From contig NZ_CP021108.1 in the NCBI RefSeq assembly GCF_002119685.1, positions 5,952,001 to 6,016,000 on the forward strand: a stretch of 64,000 bases of DNA, in the 5' to 3' direction. Within the stretch, counting starts at the first letter, position 1. Each line of letters starts with the position of its first letter. Of the stretch, positions 17,438 to 25,783 are shown in pieces. The translations under genes were made by a program, and so were the position numbers. The notes below the pieces were generated by a model, which saw only the letters and a list, made by a program, of their open reading frames with translations, was not told the DNA's origin and searched no databases. The stretch is from Bordetella genomosp. 8 (GTDB lineage: Bacteria > Pseudomonadota > Gammaproteobacteria > Burkholderiales > Burkholderiaceae_B).

Positions 17438-18546
17438 GACTCGTCCGCCTCTTTCTTCACCATCAGCCAACGCGGCGTGGCGAAACGCACCAGCGTTCGA
17501 TAGAGCATGATGTAGACGATGGAAAACGCAGCGACGAATCCCATCAACACATATTCGTATTGCCAGAAGAGCACGGCCGGAATGACGGCGAGCGAGGACA
17601 ATACCCATAGATAGGGAGATGTCATCGCATTGCGCTGTGTTTTATGGCGCGCTTCGGTCGAACCGACCGCCCAGCGCACCAGGCGTTTATAGACGAGCAT
17701 ATGCAGATGCACGCCATCCGGCATGCCGGGCGAACGGCCGCGCAACCAGCGCTTGCGATAAATCGAAAACAGGGTCTCGAACACGGGGTAAATACAAAGC
17801 AGCAGCGGAAACCACGCGGAAACATGCGGGTGCCGATACAGCAGCAATATGGATAATTCGCCTATCATGTAACCGATGAAATATGCCCCGCCATCGCCGA
17901 GGAAAATAAGGCCGCGTGGGTAATTCCAAATCAAAAATCCGCCGATCGCCCCCATCATTCCGATCGACGCCACCACCAGAAGACGATCGCCCAGGTAAAA
18001 GGACACATAGGCCATACCGGCGAGAATCATGATGGAAACCACCGCCGCCAGGCCGTTGTAGCCGTCAATGATATTGATGGCATTCGCCGCGCCGCCGACG
18101 GCGATAGCCGTGCACAGCAGCGAAACGAACCAGAATTGCAGCAGCCAGTCGATGCCGATGATGTCCAGGCGCAGCACCGCGGCGTTCAACAGCCAGAAAG
18201 CCAGCGTACCGGCCAACATGGCGAGCAGCAGGCGCCAGATGGCCCGCACGCGCTTGGTCAGATCCTCGGCCAGCCCGCCCAGGAAGGCCGGCAGGCTACA
18301 GAGCAGCAGCAGCAGCAGCAGCAGCGGTTTGACCAGCGCCGGCTCGCGCCACCCGGCGGCGCCCGCGACCACCAGCATGCCGACCACCAGGGCGATGCCG
18401 CCCACGCGGGGCACTGGCCGGACGTGGTACTTCTGCACGCCCGTCAAATCCGTATCGCCGGTATAGCGCAAGTGCCAATGTCCGAGCCTGAGCGTCAAGA
18501 GCGTGAACGCGGCAGACGCGAGAAAGGCGATGGACACATAAAGCAT
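17434..18546 (-). CDS. WecA/MraY family undecaprenyl-phosphate sugar-1-phosphate transferase
   Basis: The 370-residue polytopic protein carries the family motifs NAINIIDGYNGLA and LIFLGDGGAYFIGY, with a cytoplasmic basic loop SPGMPDGVHLHMLVYKR containing the HLH-like motif. It should start repeat-unit synthesis by moving a sugar-1-phosphate (GlcNAc or FucNAc) from a UDP donor to undecaprenyl phosphate. As the first gene of the polysaccharide operon it fits that role. A stretch of eight leucines near residue 76-83 is encoded by seven CTG codons and a CTC. The wecA or wbpL identity cannot be separated by eye. Confidence 0.9.
   Translation of the reverse strand: MLYVSIAFLASAAFTLLTLRLGHWHLRYTGDTDLTGVQKYHVRPVPRVGGIALVVGMLVVAGAAGWREPALVKPLLLLLLLLCSLPAFLGGLAEDLTKRVRAIWRLLLAMLAGTLAFWLLNAAVLRLDIIGIDWLLQFWFVSLLCTAIAVGGAANAINIIDGYNGLAAVVSIMILAGMAYVSFYLGDRLLVVASIGMMGAIGGFLIWNYPRGLIFLGDGGAYFIGYMIGELSILLLYRHPHVSAWFPLLLCIYPVFETLFSIYRKRWLRGRSPGMPDGVHLHMLVYKRLVRWAVGSTEARHKTQRNAMTSPYLWVLSSLAVIPAVLFWQYEYVLMGFVAAFSIVYIMLYRTLVRFATPRWLMVKKEADES
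18304..18324 (-). repeat. (CTG)7 trinucleotide repeat within the WecA-like gene
   Basis: Seven consecutive CAG units on the plus strand read as CTG leucine codons in the gene, inside a predicted membrane helix. Copy-number change would stay in frame and would lengthen or shorten the helix rather than switch the gene off. Confidence 0.9.
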
Positions 18547-18594
18547 CGAGTATTACCTACCCCTAAGACTCTTTTCCGGTTTTCAGGGTTGGCT

Positions 18595-18613
18595 GCACGA
18601 ATCCATTTCGTGC
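18595..18613 (-). promoter_or_regulatory. Stem-loop in the leader of the polysaccharide operon
   Basis: GCACGAA and TTCGTGC form a perfect 7-bp stem around a 5-base loop, about 50 bases upstream of the WecA-like start codon. It would lie in the 5' untranslated RNA if transcription begins further upstream. Confidence 0.5.
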
Positions 18614-18764
18614 GAACGGAAGTCTATTCCGGCGCAGCTCATCGTTACCCCATTGATGGCGCAACGATTTTACTTCTTTTTCCTCCCCGGCCTTTCCAGC
18701 TGCCTGCTTTCCGTATGTCACTGAGTCAATACAAAAATTTGGCTGCAAACGCTTATTCCTCGCT

Positions 18765-18789
18765 GCTGACGCGCCGCTGCCGCGTCAGC
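18765..18789. promoter_or_regulatory. 9-bp inverted repeat in the operon leader
   Basis: GCTGACGCG and CGCGTCAGC are perfect complements separated by 7 bases. There is no following T-run on either strand, so a regulator site or a leader hairpin is more likely than an intrinsic terminator. Confidence 0.5.
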
Positions 18790-18972
18790 GTGGAACGCGG
18801 CAATTATTTTAGTTACATTTGACGTATTTAGTTATATTTCTGGTCGCCTAAGGTCTCCCGGTCAGCGCAAGTTCAGTTGCAACCCGGCACCGGTTGAGTA
18901 TTCCACCCCGTAGCCTTTCGCAGCAATCAGGTCCAAAATGATCCTTAGAAGGCCAAATATAAGGAGACAGCC

Positions 18973-19542
18973 ATGCGCATTTCCGATGCTCAATGGATTC
19001 CTTCTACCCAGCATCAGACCTGGGACGCACTGACCGATTGCGCGGTCCTGCGCAAGTGCATACCCGGCTGCGTGGAAGTCGAATGCCGGTCCCCGACGGA
19101 ATATGCCTTTACAGTGCGCGCCAAGGTCGCCGGCCTGGGCGCCGACTACCAGGGTGAAGTCCTGCTGTCGGACGTCAACGCGCCGCACGGCTGTACCCTG
19201 GTCTTCGAAGGCAAGGGCAACGCCGCCGGCCTGGCGATCGGCACGGCCCAGGTGAACCTGACGCCCAAGGACCATGGGACTCGGCTTTCATACACGCTGG
19301 CCGCGATGGCCGGCGGCAAGCTGGCCGAAGTTGGCGAAGGCACGCTGCTGAAGGCCGCCGAGAAAATCGTCCAAAAGTTCTTCCTGAACTTCATCGACCA
19401 CATGGCGGCGCAGCCGCACGTGGCGCCGCCCCCGCCTCCCCCGCCATCGGAAGCGCACGGCTTGCGGAACTCGCGCTGGTCCTGGGCCGTCGTCACCGTG
19501 CTCATCCTGGCGTTCGTGGGCTATCACACGTTCTTCACCTGA
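18973..19542 (+). CDS. CoxG-like SRPBCC domain protein with C-terminal membrane anchor
   Basis: The 189-residue protein starts MRISDAQWIPSTQHQTWDAL after a good AAGGAGA ribosome site. Residues 1-150 match the carbon monoxide dehydrogenase subunit G (CoxG) fold of the START/SRPBCC superfamily: LRKCIPGCVEVE and the TVRAKVAGLGADYQGEV strand. Residues 153-165 are proline-rich, and a hydrophobic helix (about 172-188) ends the protein, suggesting inner-membrane anchoring with the domain in the cytoplasm. No Cox subunits are nearby, so the CO-related name is only a family label. Confidence 0.85.
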   Translation: MRISDAQWIPSTQHQTWDALTDCAVLRKCIPGCVEVECRSPTEYAFTVRAKVAGLGADYQGEVLLSDVNAPHGCTLVFEGKGNAAGLAIGTAQVNLTPKDHGTRLSYTLAAMAGGKLAEVGEGTLLKAAEKIVQKFFLNFIDHMAAQPHVAPPPPPPPSEAHGLRNSRWSWAVVTVLILAFVGYHTFFT

Positions 19543-19628
19543 GCACCGGCCGCGGCAATAACCGGAGCGCCCCCAGCCCGGCGGAAGGTGTATGCTGCGT
19601 TCCCTCTCTGGCATACCCGCGTCGATCC

Positions 19629-20510
19629 ATGCGCAGCCGTGACCTGATAGACCTGCTCGTATTGGCCGCCGTCTGGGGCGGCTCCTTCCTGTTCATGCGC
19701 ATCGGGGTCCCGGAGTTCGGGCCTGCTCCCTTGATGGAACTGCGGGTAGGCCTGGCGGCGCTGGCGCTGCTGGCCGTGCTGGCGTGGCGCGGCGGAATAC
19801 GAGCGATGTTGCGGCATTGGAAGCCGATACTCTGGGTCGGCGCCTTCAACGCCGCCCTGCCCTTTCTCCTGTATGGCTACGCGGCTCAGCGGCTGGGCGC
19901 GGGTTTCCTTTCCGTATCGAACGCCGTGACGCCGATGTGGGGCGCGGTGATAGGCTGGATATGGCTGCGCGACCGTTTGCCGGCCGGCAGGGTGGCGGGA
20001 CTGGCCATCGGATTCATGGGCATCGTGGTGCTGGTCTGGGACAAGTTCGATTTCAGCGACGGCGGGACGGGCTTGCCGGTGATCGCCGCCTTGTTGGCGC
20101 CGCTGTGCTACGGCGTGGCCGCCAACAGCACCAAGCGCTACCTGGCGGGTGTGGATGCGCTGAGCGGCGCGACCGGCAGCATGGTCAGCGCGGCCCTGCT
20201 GTTGATGCCGTTCGCGATCTGGACGTGGCCAGCGGAGCCGGTTTCGGCCCAGGCCTGGGCGGCGACGATCGCCCTGGCGCTGGTGTGCACCGCGATCGCC
20301 TATGTGATGTTCTTCCGGCTCATCGCCAGCGTGGGCCCGACCGCCGCCGTCAGCGTCACTTTCCTGGTGCCCGTGTTCGGGGTGCTATGGGGCACGCTGC
20401 TGCTGGATGAAACCGTGACCGCGACGATGCTGCTGGGCGCCGCGGTCATCCTGGTCGGCACGGCGCTGTCGCTGGGCCTGGTGGGACGGCCCAGGACCGC
20501 GCGCGCGTAG
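19629..20510 (+). CDS. DMT superfamily EamA-type transporter
   Basis: A 293-residue protein with about ten membrane helices in two EamA repeats. The first repeat begins DLLVLAAVWGGSFLFMRIG; the second includes SVGPTAAVSVTFLVPVFGVLWG and LLDETVTATMLLGAAVILVG, the classic closing block of the family. These are inner-membrane drug/metabolite exporters; the substrate is unknown. It faces the thiolase gene convergently, with a GC-rich hairpin between them at 20521-20560. Confidence 0.9.
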   Translation: MRSRDLIDLLVLAAVWGGSFLFMRIGVPEFGPAPLMELRVGLAALALLAVLAWRGGIRAMLRHWKPILWVGAFNAALPFLLYGYAAQRLGAGFLSVSNAVTPMWGAVIGWIWLRDRLPAGRVAGLAIGFMGIVVLVWDKFDFSDGGTGLPVIAALLAPLCYGVAANSTKRYLAGVDALSGATGSMVSAALLLMPFAIWTWPAEPVSAQAWAATIALALVCTAIAYVMFFRLIASVGPTAAVSVTFLVPVFGVLWGTLLLDETVTATMLLGAAVILVGTALSLGLVGRPRTARA

Positions 20511-20520
20511 ACGAGCCGGG

Positions 20521-20560
20521 GTTCCCCCCACCGCTGCGCGTGCAGCGGGGCCCGGGGAAC
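20521..20560. terminator. GC-rich hairpin between convergent genes
   Basis: Outer arms GTTCCCC and GGGGAAC enclose inner arms CCGCTGC and GCAGCGG with a GCGT loop. It lies just past the EamA stop and before the thiolase stop. No T-run follows on either side, so termination is likely but not certain. Confidence 0.5.
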
Positions 20561-20592
20561 GAGCACCGACGGCGCAGCGGCGCCAATGCCCG

Positions 20593-21792
20593 CTACACCC
20601 GCTCGAATATCCCGGCCGCCCCCATTCCGGTGCCCACGCACATCGTCACCATCCCGTATTTCGCCTGCCGCCGCCGCAGGCCGTGGACGACGGTCGCGGC
20701 ACGGATGGCGCCGGTGGCGCCCAGGGGGTGGCCCAAGGCAATCGCACCGCCGAGGGGATTCACCTTCTCCGGATCCAGTCCCAGATCGCCGATGACCGCC
20801 AGCGATTGCGCGGCGAAGGCCTCGTTCAGCTCGATCCAGTCGATATCCTGCTGGCTCAGGCCAGCCTGCTTGAGTACGGCCGGGATGGCCTCGCGCGGGC
20901 CGATGCCCATAAGTTCGGGCGCCACGCCGCGCACCGCGAATGATACGAAGCGGGCCAGCGGCGTCAGCCCGTGATCGCGCACGGCACGCTCGGACGCCAG
21001 GATCAGCGCGCCGGCGCCATCGGAGGTCTGCGAGCTGTTGCCCGCGGTGACGCTGCCACGCGCCGCGAACACGGGTTTCAAGCGTGCCAGGGCTTCGATG
21101 GAGGTATCCCGCCTGGGCCCTTCGTCGCGCAGGAATTCGCCTTGCGCGATGGCGATCTCGCCCGATTGAAGGTCGGCCTGGCGCGCGACGACGGGCACGG
21201 GCGTGATCTCGGCGTCGAATTCGCCGGCATCCTGCGCCGCAATGGCACGCTGGTGCGAACGCAGGGCGTAGGCGTCCTGGGCTTCGCGCGTGACCTTCCA
21301 TTGGGCGGCCACGCGTTCGGCGGTCAGGCCCATGCCGTAGGCGATGCCGACGTCTTCGTCATCGGCGAAGATGCGCGGCGAAAACGAGGGGGCAAAACCC
21401 ATCATGGGCACCTGGCTGAGCGACTCGGTGCCGCCGGCGATGACGACATCGGCTTCGCCAACGCGGATACGGTCGGCGGCCATGGCGATGGCGCTCAGAC
21501 CGGACGCGCAGAAGCGGTTGACGGTGATGCCCGGTACGCGGTCCGGCAGGCCCGCCAGCAGGACCGCGATGCGCGCGACATTCAGGCCTTGCGCGCCTTC
21601 CGGCCGCGCGCAGCCGATGATGGCGTCATCAATGGCGGCGGGGTCCAGCGTAGAGGCCTGGGCCAGCGCGGCGCGCAGGATGTCGGCCAGCAGTTCGTCC
21701 GGCCGGGTGTTGCGCAGCGCGCCCTTGGGGGCCTTGCCCACCGGCGATCGGGTGGCGGCGACGATATAGGCGTCTTGCAGGGTTCGGGTCAT
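20593..21792 (-). CDS. Acetyl-CoA acyltransferase (beta-ketothiolase)
   Basis: The 399-residue thiolase has the acyl-enzyme Cys95 in NRFCASGL, His355 in ALGHPLGATG and Cys385 in MCVGTGMGAAG, all in place. It should cleave 3-ketoacyl-CoA with CoA, the last step of beta-oxidation. It follows the hydratase/dehydrogenase gene by 94 bases on the same strand, and the two probably form one fatty-acid oxidation operon. A FadA-type role is most likely; biosynthetic acetoacetyl-CoA thiolase is a less likely alternative given the neighbour. Confidence 0.93.
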   Translation of the reverse strand: MTRTLQDAYIVAATRSPVGKAPKGALRNTRPDELLADILRAALAQASTLDPAAIDDAIIGCARPEGAQGLNVARIAVLLAGLPDRVPGITVNRFCASGLSAIAMAADRIRVGEADVVIAGGTESLSQVPMMGFAPSFSPRIFADDEDVGIAYGMGLTAERVAAQWKVTREAQDAYALRSHQRAIAAQDAGEFDAEITPVPVVARQADLQSGEIAIAQGEFLRDEGPRRDTSIEALARLKPVFAARGSVTAGNSSQTSDGAGALILASERAVRDHGLTPLARFVSFAVRGVAPELMGIGPREAIPAVLKQAGLSQQDIDWIELNEAFAAQSLAVIGDLGLDPEKVNPLGGAIALGHPLGATGAIRAATVVHGLRRRQAKYGMVTMCVGTGMGAAGIFERV

Positions 21793-21810
21793 GTCGGCGT
21801 TCCTTTCGTG

Positions 21811-21837
21811 TGCGGTGGCTGCGATGGCTGCGGTGGC
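21811..21837. repeat. Three tandem 9-bp units between thiolase and hydratase/dehydrogenase genes
   Basis: TGCGGTGGC, TGCGATGGC and TGCGGTGGC follow one another directly. The array is non-coding and short, and no function is apparent. Confidence 0.7.
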
Positions 21838-21886
21838 TACGTAGGCCGTCGGGCGATACGCGGGCTGCGCTTCGATGCGGGCATGG

Positions 21887-24391
21887 CTAATTGCGCACCG
21901 GCTTGCCGGTCTTCAGCATTCCCATGATCCGCTCATGCGTGCGCGGATTGCCCAACAGGCGAAGGAAAGCGCGGCGTTCCAGCGCCAGCATCCATTCCTC
22001 GTCCACCAGGGTGCCCGGATCGACATCGCCGCCGCAGATGACGTGGGCGACGCTGCGCGCGAGTTCGTAGTCGTATTCGGAAATGAAGCCGCCATCGCGC
22101 AGGTTGACGAGTTGGGCGGACAGCGTCGCGGCGCCGTCCGCGCCCGCCACCGGGAACGGCGCATCCAGCGGCGGCCGCCAGCCGGTATCGGCCAGCGCGG
22201 CGGCATGGCGGATGGCGGCGTACAGGACTTCGTCCTCATGCATGACGATGGGATCGGACTCGCGCAGGTAACCGATCTGGCGTGCCTCCAGCGCGGAACG
22301 CGAGACCTTGGCGGTGGCGACGGCTTCGGCGAATTTCTGCAGGAACGGCAGCAAGGGCATGTCCGGCGCGGTGGCGGCGCGCTGTTCGGCGGCGCGGCGC
22401 GCGCAATACGCCAGGCCGCCCGCGCCCGGCACCAGGCCGACGCCGATTTCCACCAGGCCGATATAGGTTTCCAGATGGGCCACGCGGGCCGCGGCATGCA
22501 CCGCGATTTCGCAGCCTCCGCCCAGCGCGAGCCCTGCCATGGCAACGACGGTGGGTACCAGGGCATGGCGGAACCGTTGCGCCACGCGTTGCAGGTCGCG
22601 CTCCAGCGGCTCGATGGCGGCGGGGCCGCCCTGCATGAAGGCCGGCAGCATGGCCTGGAGATCGGCGCCCGCGGAAAACGGCGGGCGATCCTGCCACACC
22701 ACCAAGCCGCGGTAGCGGGCTTCCGCCAGATCGACGGCATGCAGCAGTCCCTGGGTGACGGCAGGGCTGATGGTGTGCATCTTGGTCTTGAACGAAGCGA
22801 TCAGCACGTCGCGGTAGCCATGGCCTTCCACCAGGGTCCAGAGCCGGATCGCCTCGTTTTCGAACACCGTGCGTCCGGGCGCCTGGTCGGGTTCGCCCAC
22901 CAGGCGCGGCGGCGCGAGCTGGCGGCGGTACACCGGCAGGTCGCGGCGGGGCTGGAAGACGCCTTCATGCGGATTCCAGGAGGCCCCGTCCGGCTGCTCG
23001 CCTCCCGTGCGCCGGGTGCCCGTATGCACGCCACCGTCCTGTACGACCAGGCCGCCCAGGACCCAATCCGGCAGCGGCGCGGCCGACAGGGCGAGTCCGT
23101 TGTCGATGTCTTCCTGTATCCATTGCGCCACGGTGGTCCAGCCGGCAGCCTGCCAGACCTCGAAGGGCCCTTGCGCGTGGCCGAAGCCCCAGCGCATGGC
23201 GAAGTCGACATCGCGCGCGGTGTGGGCGATGTCGGCCAGATGGACCGCCGCGTAATGGAAGGTGTCGCGCAGCAGGGCCCACAGGAACTTGCCCTGCGGA
23301 TGAGTCGATTCGCGCAAGGCGCGCAGGCGCCGCGCGGGATCGCGTTCCGCCAGCGCGGCGGCGACCGATGCGTCCACCGTGCCGTCGGCCGGCACGTATT
23401 GCCGCGACGCCGGATCCAGGCGCAGGATGGCCTTGCCGTCCTTGCGGTAGAAACCGGCGCCCGACTTCTGGCCCAGCGCCCCCTGGTCGAGCAGCGCCGT
23501 CAAGACCGGGGGCGTGGCGAACGCCGCGCGGAAGGGATCGTCGGGCAGGCCGGTCTGCATCGTGCGTATCACATGGGCCAGGGTATCCAGGCCCACCACG
23601 TCGGCGGTGCGGAAGGTGCCGGATTTGGCGCGGCCCAGGCGGGCACCCGTCAATTCGTCGACGACGTCATAGCTCAGGCCATGGCGGTCGGCCTCGATCA
23701 TGGCCGCCAGGATGCCGAATACGCCGATGCGATTGCCGATGAAATTGGGCGTGTCCTTGGCGCGCACGACACGCTTGCCCAGATCCGACACCAGGAAGGT
23801 CTCCAGCCTGTCCAGGAGACGGGACTCGGTGTCCGCGGCGGGGATCAGTTCGACCAGCGGCATGTAGCGCGGCGGGTTGAAGAAGTGCACGCCGCAGAAG
23901 CGGGGCCGCAGGTCCCGCGGCAGGGTCTCGGCCAGCGCGGCGATGGACAGGCCCGACGTATTGGTCGCCAGGATGGCATGCGGCGCCAACGCGGGCGCGA
24001 CGCGCTGGTATAGATCGCGCTTCCAGTCCAGGCGTTCCGCGATGGCCTCGATCACCAGGTCGCACTCGCGCAGACGCGCCAGGTGCTCGTCGTAGTTGGC
24101 CGGCTCGATGTGCGCCGCCAGCTCGGGCAGAGCCAGCGGCGCCGGATTCAGGCGCTGCAGGCCGGCGATGGCCTTGCGGGCGACAGCGCTGCGATCGCCG
24201 CCATCGACGGGGAGATCGAACAACACGACCGGGACGCCGGCGTTGACGCAGTGCGCGGCGATCTGCGCGCCCATGACGCCCGCGCCCAGCACCGCGATCC
24301 GCCGGATGCGAGCGGGGCCGTCGCCCTGCAGGTCGTTATGTCCGTTCGCGCCGGAGCGCGATACGGATGGGATGTCGCCAACGAGGGTCAT
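21887..24391 (-). CDS. 3-hydroxyacyl-CoA dehydrogenase/enoyl-CoA hydratase, FadN-type
   Basis: The 834-residue multifunctional enzyme has an N-terminal NAD-binding dehydrogenase domain (IAVLGAGVMGAQIAAHC near residue 32-48, then NTSGLSIAALAETL). After the second dehydrogenase domain comes a C-terminal crotonase domain (PPFSAGADLQAML, MAGLALGGGCEIAVHAA, GLVPGAGG). This order is the reverse of E. coli FadB and matches Bacillus FadN-like proteins. It hydrates enoyl-CoA and oxidises the 3-hydroxyacyl-CoA for the thiolase next door. The start at 24391 is preceded by AGGAGA at good spacing; an upstream extension of 32 codons is open but lacks this site. Confidence 0.92.
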   Translation of the reverse strand: MTLVGDIPSVSRSGANGHNDLQGDGPARIRRIAVLGAGVMGAQIAAHCVNAGVPVVLFDLPVDGGDRSAVARKAIAGLQRLNPAPLALPELAAHIEPANYDEHLARLRECDLVIEAIAERLDWKRDLYQRVAPALAPHAILATNTSGLSIAALAETLPRDLRPRFCGVHFFNPPRYMPLVELIPAADTESRLLDRLETFLVSDLGKRVVRAKDTPNFIGNRIGVFGILAAMIEADRHGLSYDVVDELTGARLGRAKSGTFRTADVVGLDTLAHVIRTMQTGLPDDPFRAAFATPPVLTALLDQGALGQKSGAGFYRKDGKAILRLDPASRQYVPADGTVDASVAAALAERDPARRLRALRESTHPQGKFLWALLRDTFHYAAVHLADIAHTARDVDFAMRWGFGHAQGPFEVWQAAGWTTVAQWIQEDIDNGLALSAAPLPDWVLGGLVVQDGGVHTGTRRTGGEQPDGASWNPHEGVFQPRRDLPVYRRQLAPPRLVGEPDQAPGRTVFENEAIRLWTLVEGHGYRDVLIASFKTKMHTISPAVTQGLLHAVDLAEARYRGLVVWQDRPPFSAGADLQAMLPAFMQGGPAAIEPLERDLQRVAQRFRHALVPTVVAMAGLALGGGCEIAVHAAARVAHLETYIGLVEIGVGLVPGAGGLAYCARRAAEQRAATAPDMPLLPFLQKFAEAVATAKVSRSALEARQIGYLRESDPIVMHEDEVLYAAIRHAAALADTGWRPPLDAPFPVAGADGAATLSAQLVNLRDGGFISEYDYELARSVAHVICGGDVDPGTLVDEEWMLALERRAFLRLLGNPRTHERIMGMLKTGKPVRN

Positions 24392-24541
24392 GGCCTGTGT
24401 CTCCTGCGGTGCCGGGGTCGTGCCGTCCGCCGCGGTGTCAGCGAACGGCCAGACCCCATTGTGTCGGATCTCGCGATGGAGCGACACCCCGGCGAACCAC
24501 GCGAAGCCGGCCGGTCCGATATGGGCGCCACCGCGCTGCCT

Positions 24542-25783
24542 TCAGTACCGCGAGGACTGCCCTGTCAACGCCACGCCGATGCGCAGCATGGTGTACGCGG
24601 CATTGTCCATCAGCCGGCGCAGCCAGCCGCGCCCGCTATGGTCGGCGGCGCGCACCAGCCGGCCGCCGCGGGCGATTTCCTGTTCCAGGCTGTCGTACAG
24701 CGCGCGCGCGAAGGCGGCATCGTCGACGACGACGTTCGCTTCGCGCGCCAGCAGCAGACTGAAGGGATCCAGGTTGGACGAGCCCACCGTGGCGACGTCG
24801 TCGATGACCGCCACCTTGGCGTGCAGATAGCTGGGCATGTATTCGTAGATTTCGATCCCGGCATTGAGCAGATCGGCATACAGCACGTGAGTCGCGTAGT
24901 ACTGCAGGCGGTATTCGACCTTGCCCTGCAGCAGCAGGCGCACCCGCACGCCACGCGCCGCGGCCCGCTTGAGCGCGCGGCGAAAGCGCAAGCCCGGAAA
25001 GAAATACGCATTGGCGATCAGGATTTCGCGGCGGGCGCGGTTGATGCCATACAGGTAGGCTCGTTCGAAGGTCTGCCGCCAGCGCAGGTTGTCGCGCAGG
25101 ACGAAGGCCGCGCGCAGGCCGCCCCGCGCCTGGCCGGACGCCACGCCCAGGGCTCGGTCCGGCGGCGGGCCGTACAGGCGGCGCAGGCGGCGCGTTTCGC
25201 GTTCCCGTTCGCCGCGGCGCAGCGCGGCGGGACTCAGGCGTATCCACAGCAGGTCCTGCGCGTGTACCGCATGCGCGACCAGCGGCCCACGCACTTCCAC
25301 AGCGTAATCGAAGCGCGGATTGGCGGCGATCCCGTCACCGGGATCCAGATCGTCGTAATCGTCGACGATGTTGATGCCGCCGACGAAGGCGACCCGCCCG
25401 TCGATCACGGTCACCTTGCGATGCAGCCGCCGCAACCTGTTGCGCGAGAACAGCAGCCTTTGCGGCCAGCCCGGTTCGGGCCGGAAGATGCGGCACTGCG
25501 CGCCCGCATCGATCAGGCGGCGCCGGACCTCGTCCACCCACTCCCAGCTGCCGAAGCCGTCGATGACCACGCGCACCTTGACGCCGCGCTCGCAGGCGCG
25601 CGCCAGCGCGTCCAGGACGCGTCGCGCCGTGCGATCCAGCGTGAAGATATAGGTTTCCAGATGCACGGTGGTGCGGGCCGCATCGATGGCGTCGCACAGC
25701 GCCGGAAAGAATTCCGCGCCGTTCTTCAGCAGTTGGATGGCGTTGCCGTCCGACCAATGCAAGCGCAACGGCTTGGACCTCAC
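24542..25783 (-). CDS. clsB: Cardiolipin synthase B (phospholipase D superfamily)
   Basis: The 413-residue protein has two HKD motifs: His121-Lys123-Asp128 in HRKVTVID and His321-Lys323-Asp328 in HAKVAVID followed by GSSN. No N-terminal membrane helices are present, as in E. coli ClsB rather than ClsA. It should condense phosphatidylglycerol (or PG with PE) to cardiolipin at the inner membrane. It begins with a GTG overlapping the upstream nuclease-like gene as GTGA; the same ybhP-clsB order occurs in E. coli. Confidence 0.92.
   Translation of the reverse strand: MRSKPLRLHWSDGNAIQLLKNGAEFFPALCDAIDAARTTVHLETYIFTLDRTARRVLDALARACERGVKVRVVIDGFGSWEWVDEVRRRLIDAGAQCRIFRPEPGWPQRLLFSRNRLRRLHRKVTVIDGRVAFVGGINIVDDYDDLDPGDGIAANPRFDYAVEVRGPLVAHAVHAQDLLWIRLSPAALRRGERERETRRLRRLYGPPPDRALGVASGQARGGLRAAFVLRDNLRWRQTFERAYLYGINRARREILIANAYFFPGLRFRRALKRAAARGVRVRLLLQGKVEYRLQYYATHVLYADLLNAGIEIYEYMPSYLHAKVAVIDDVATVGSSNLDPFSLLLAREANVVVDDAAFARALYDSLEQEIARGGRLVRAADHSGRGWLRRLMDNAAYTMLRIGVALTGQSSRY

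Larger units (their letters stand above)
18547..18972. promoter_or_regulatory. AT-rich leader between the polysaccharide operon and the divergent CoxG-like gene
   Basis: This 426-base intergenic stretch is clearly richer in A and T than its surroundings, especially around 18800-18845. It should hold the promoter of the 18-kb minus-strand operon and that of the plus-strand gene at 18973. Two perfect inverted repeats lie inside it (18595-18613 and 18765-18789). I looked for an ops/JUMPstart GGCGGTAG element and did not find one. No confident -35/-10 pair could be called, and the short minus-strand frame in it is not supported as a gene. Confidence 0.6.

Noticed and set aside
18304..18324. CTG repeat as an on/off phase-variation switch
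   Set aside because: The unit is three bases, so slippage would not shift the reading frame.
18563..18748. Possible 61-codon minus-strand gene in the leader of the polysaccharide operon
   Set aside because: No clear ribosome site and no recognisable domain, and it overlaps the leader hairpin at 18595. A leader peptide cannot be excluded but is not supported.
21875..24013. 712-codon plus-strand frame opposite the hydratase/dehydrogenase gene
   Set aside because: His/Gln/Arg-rich nonsense typical of the antisense of a high-GC gene; the minus strand encodes an intact FadN-like enzyme.
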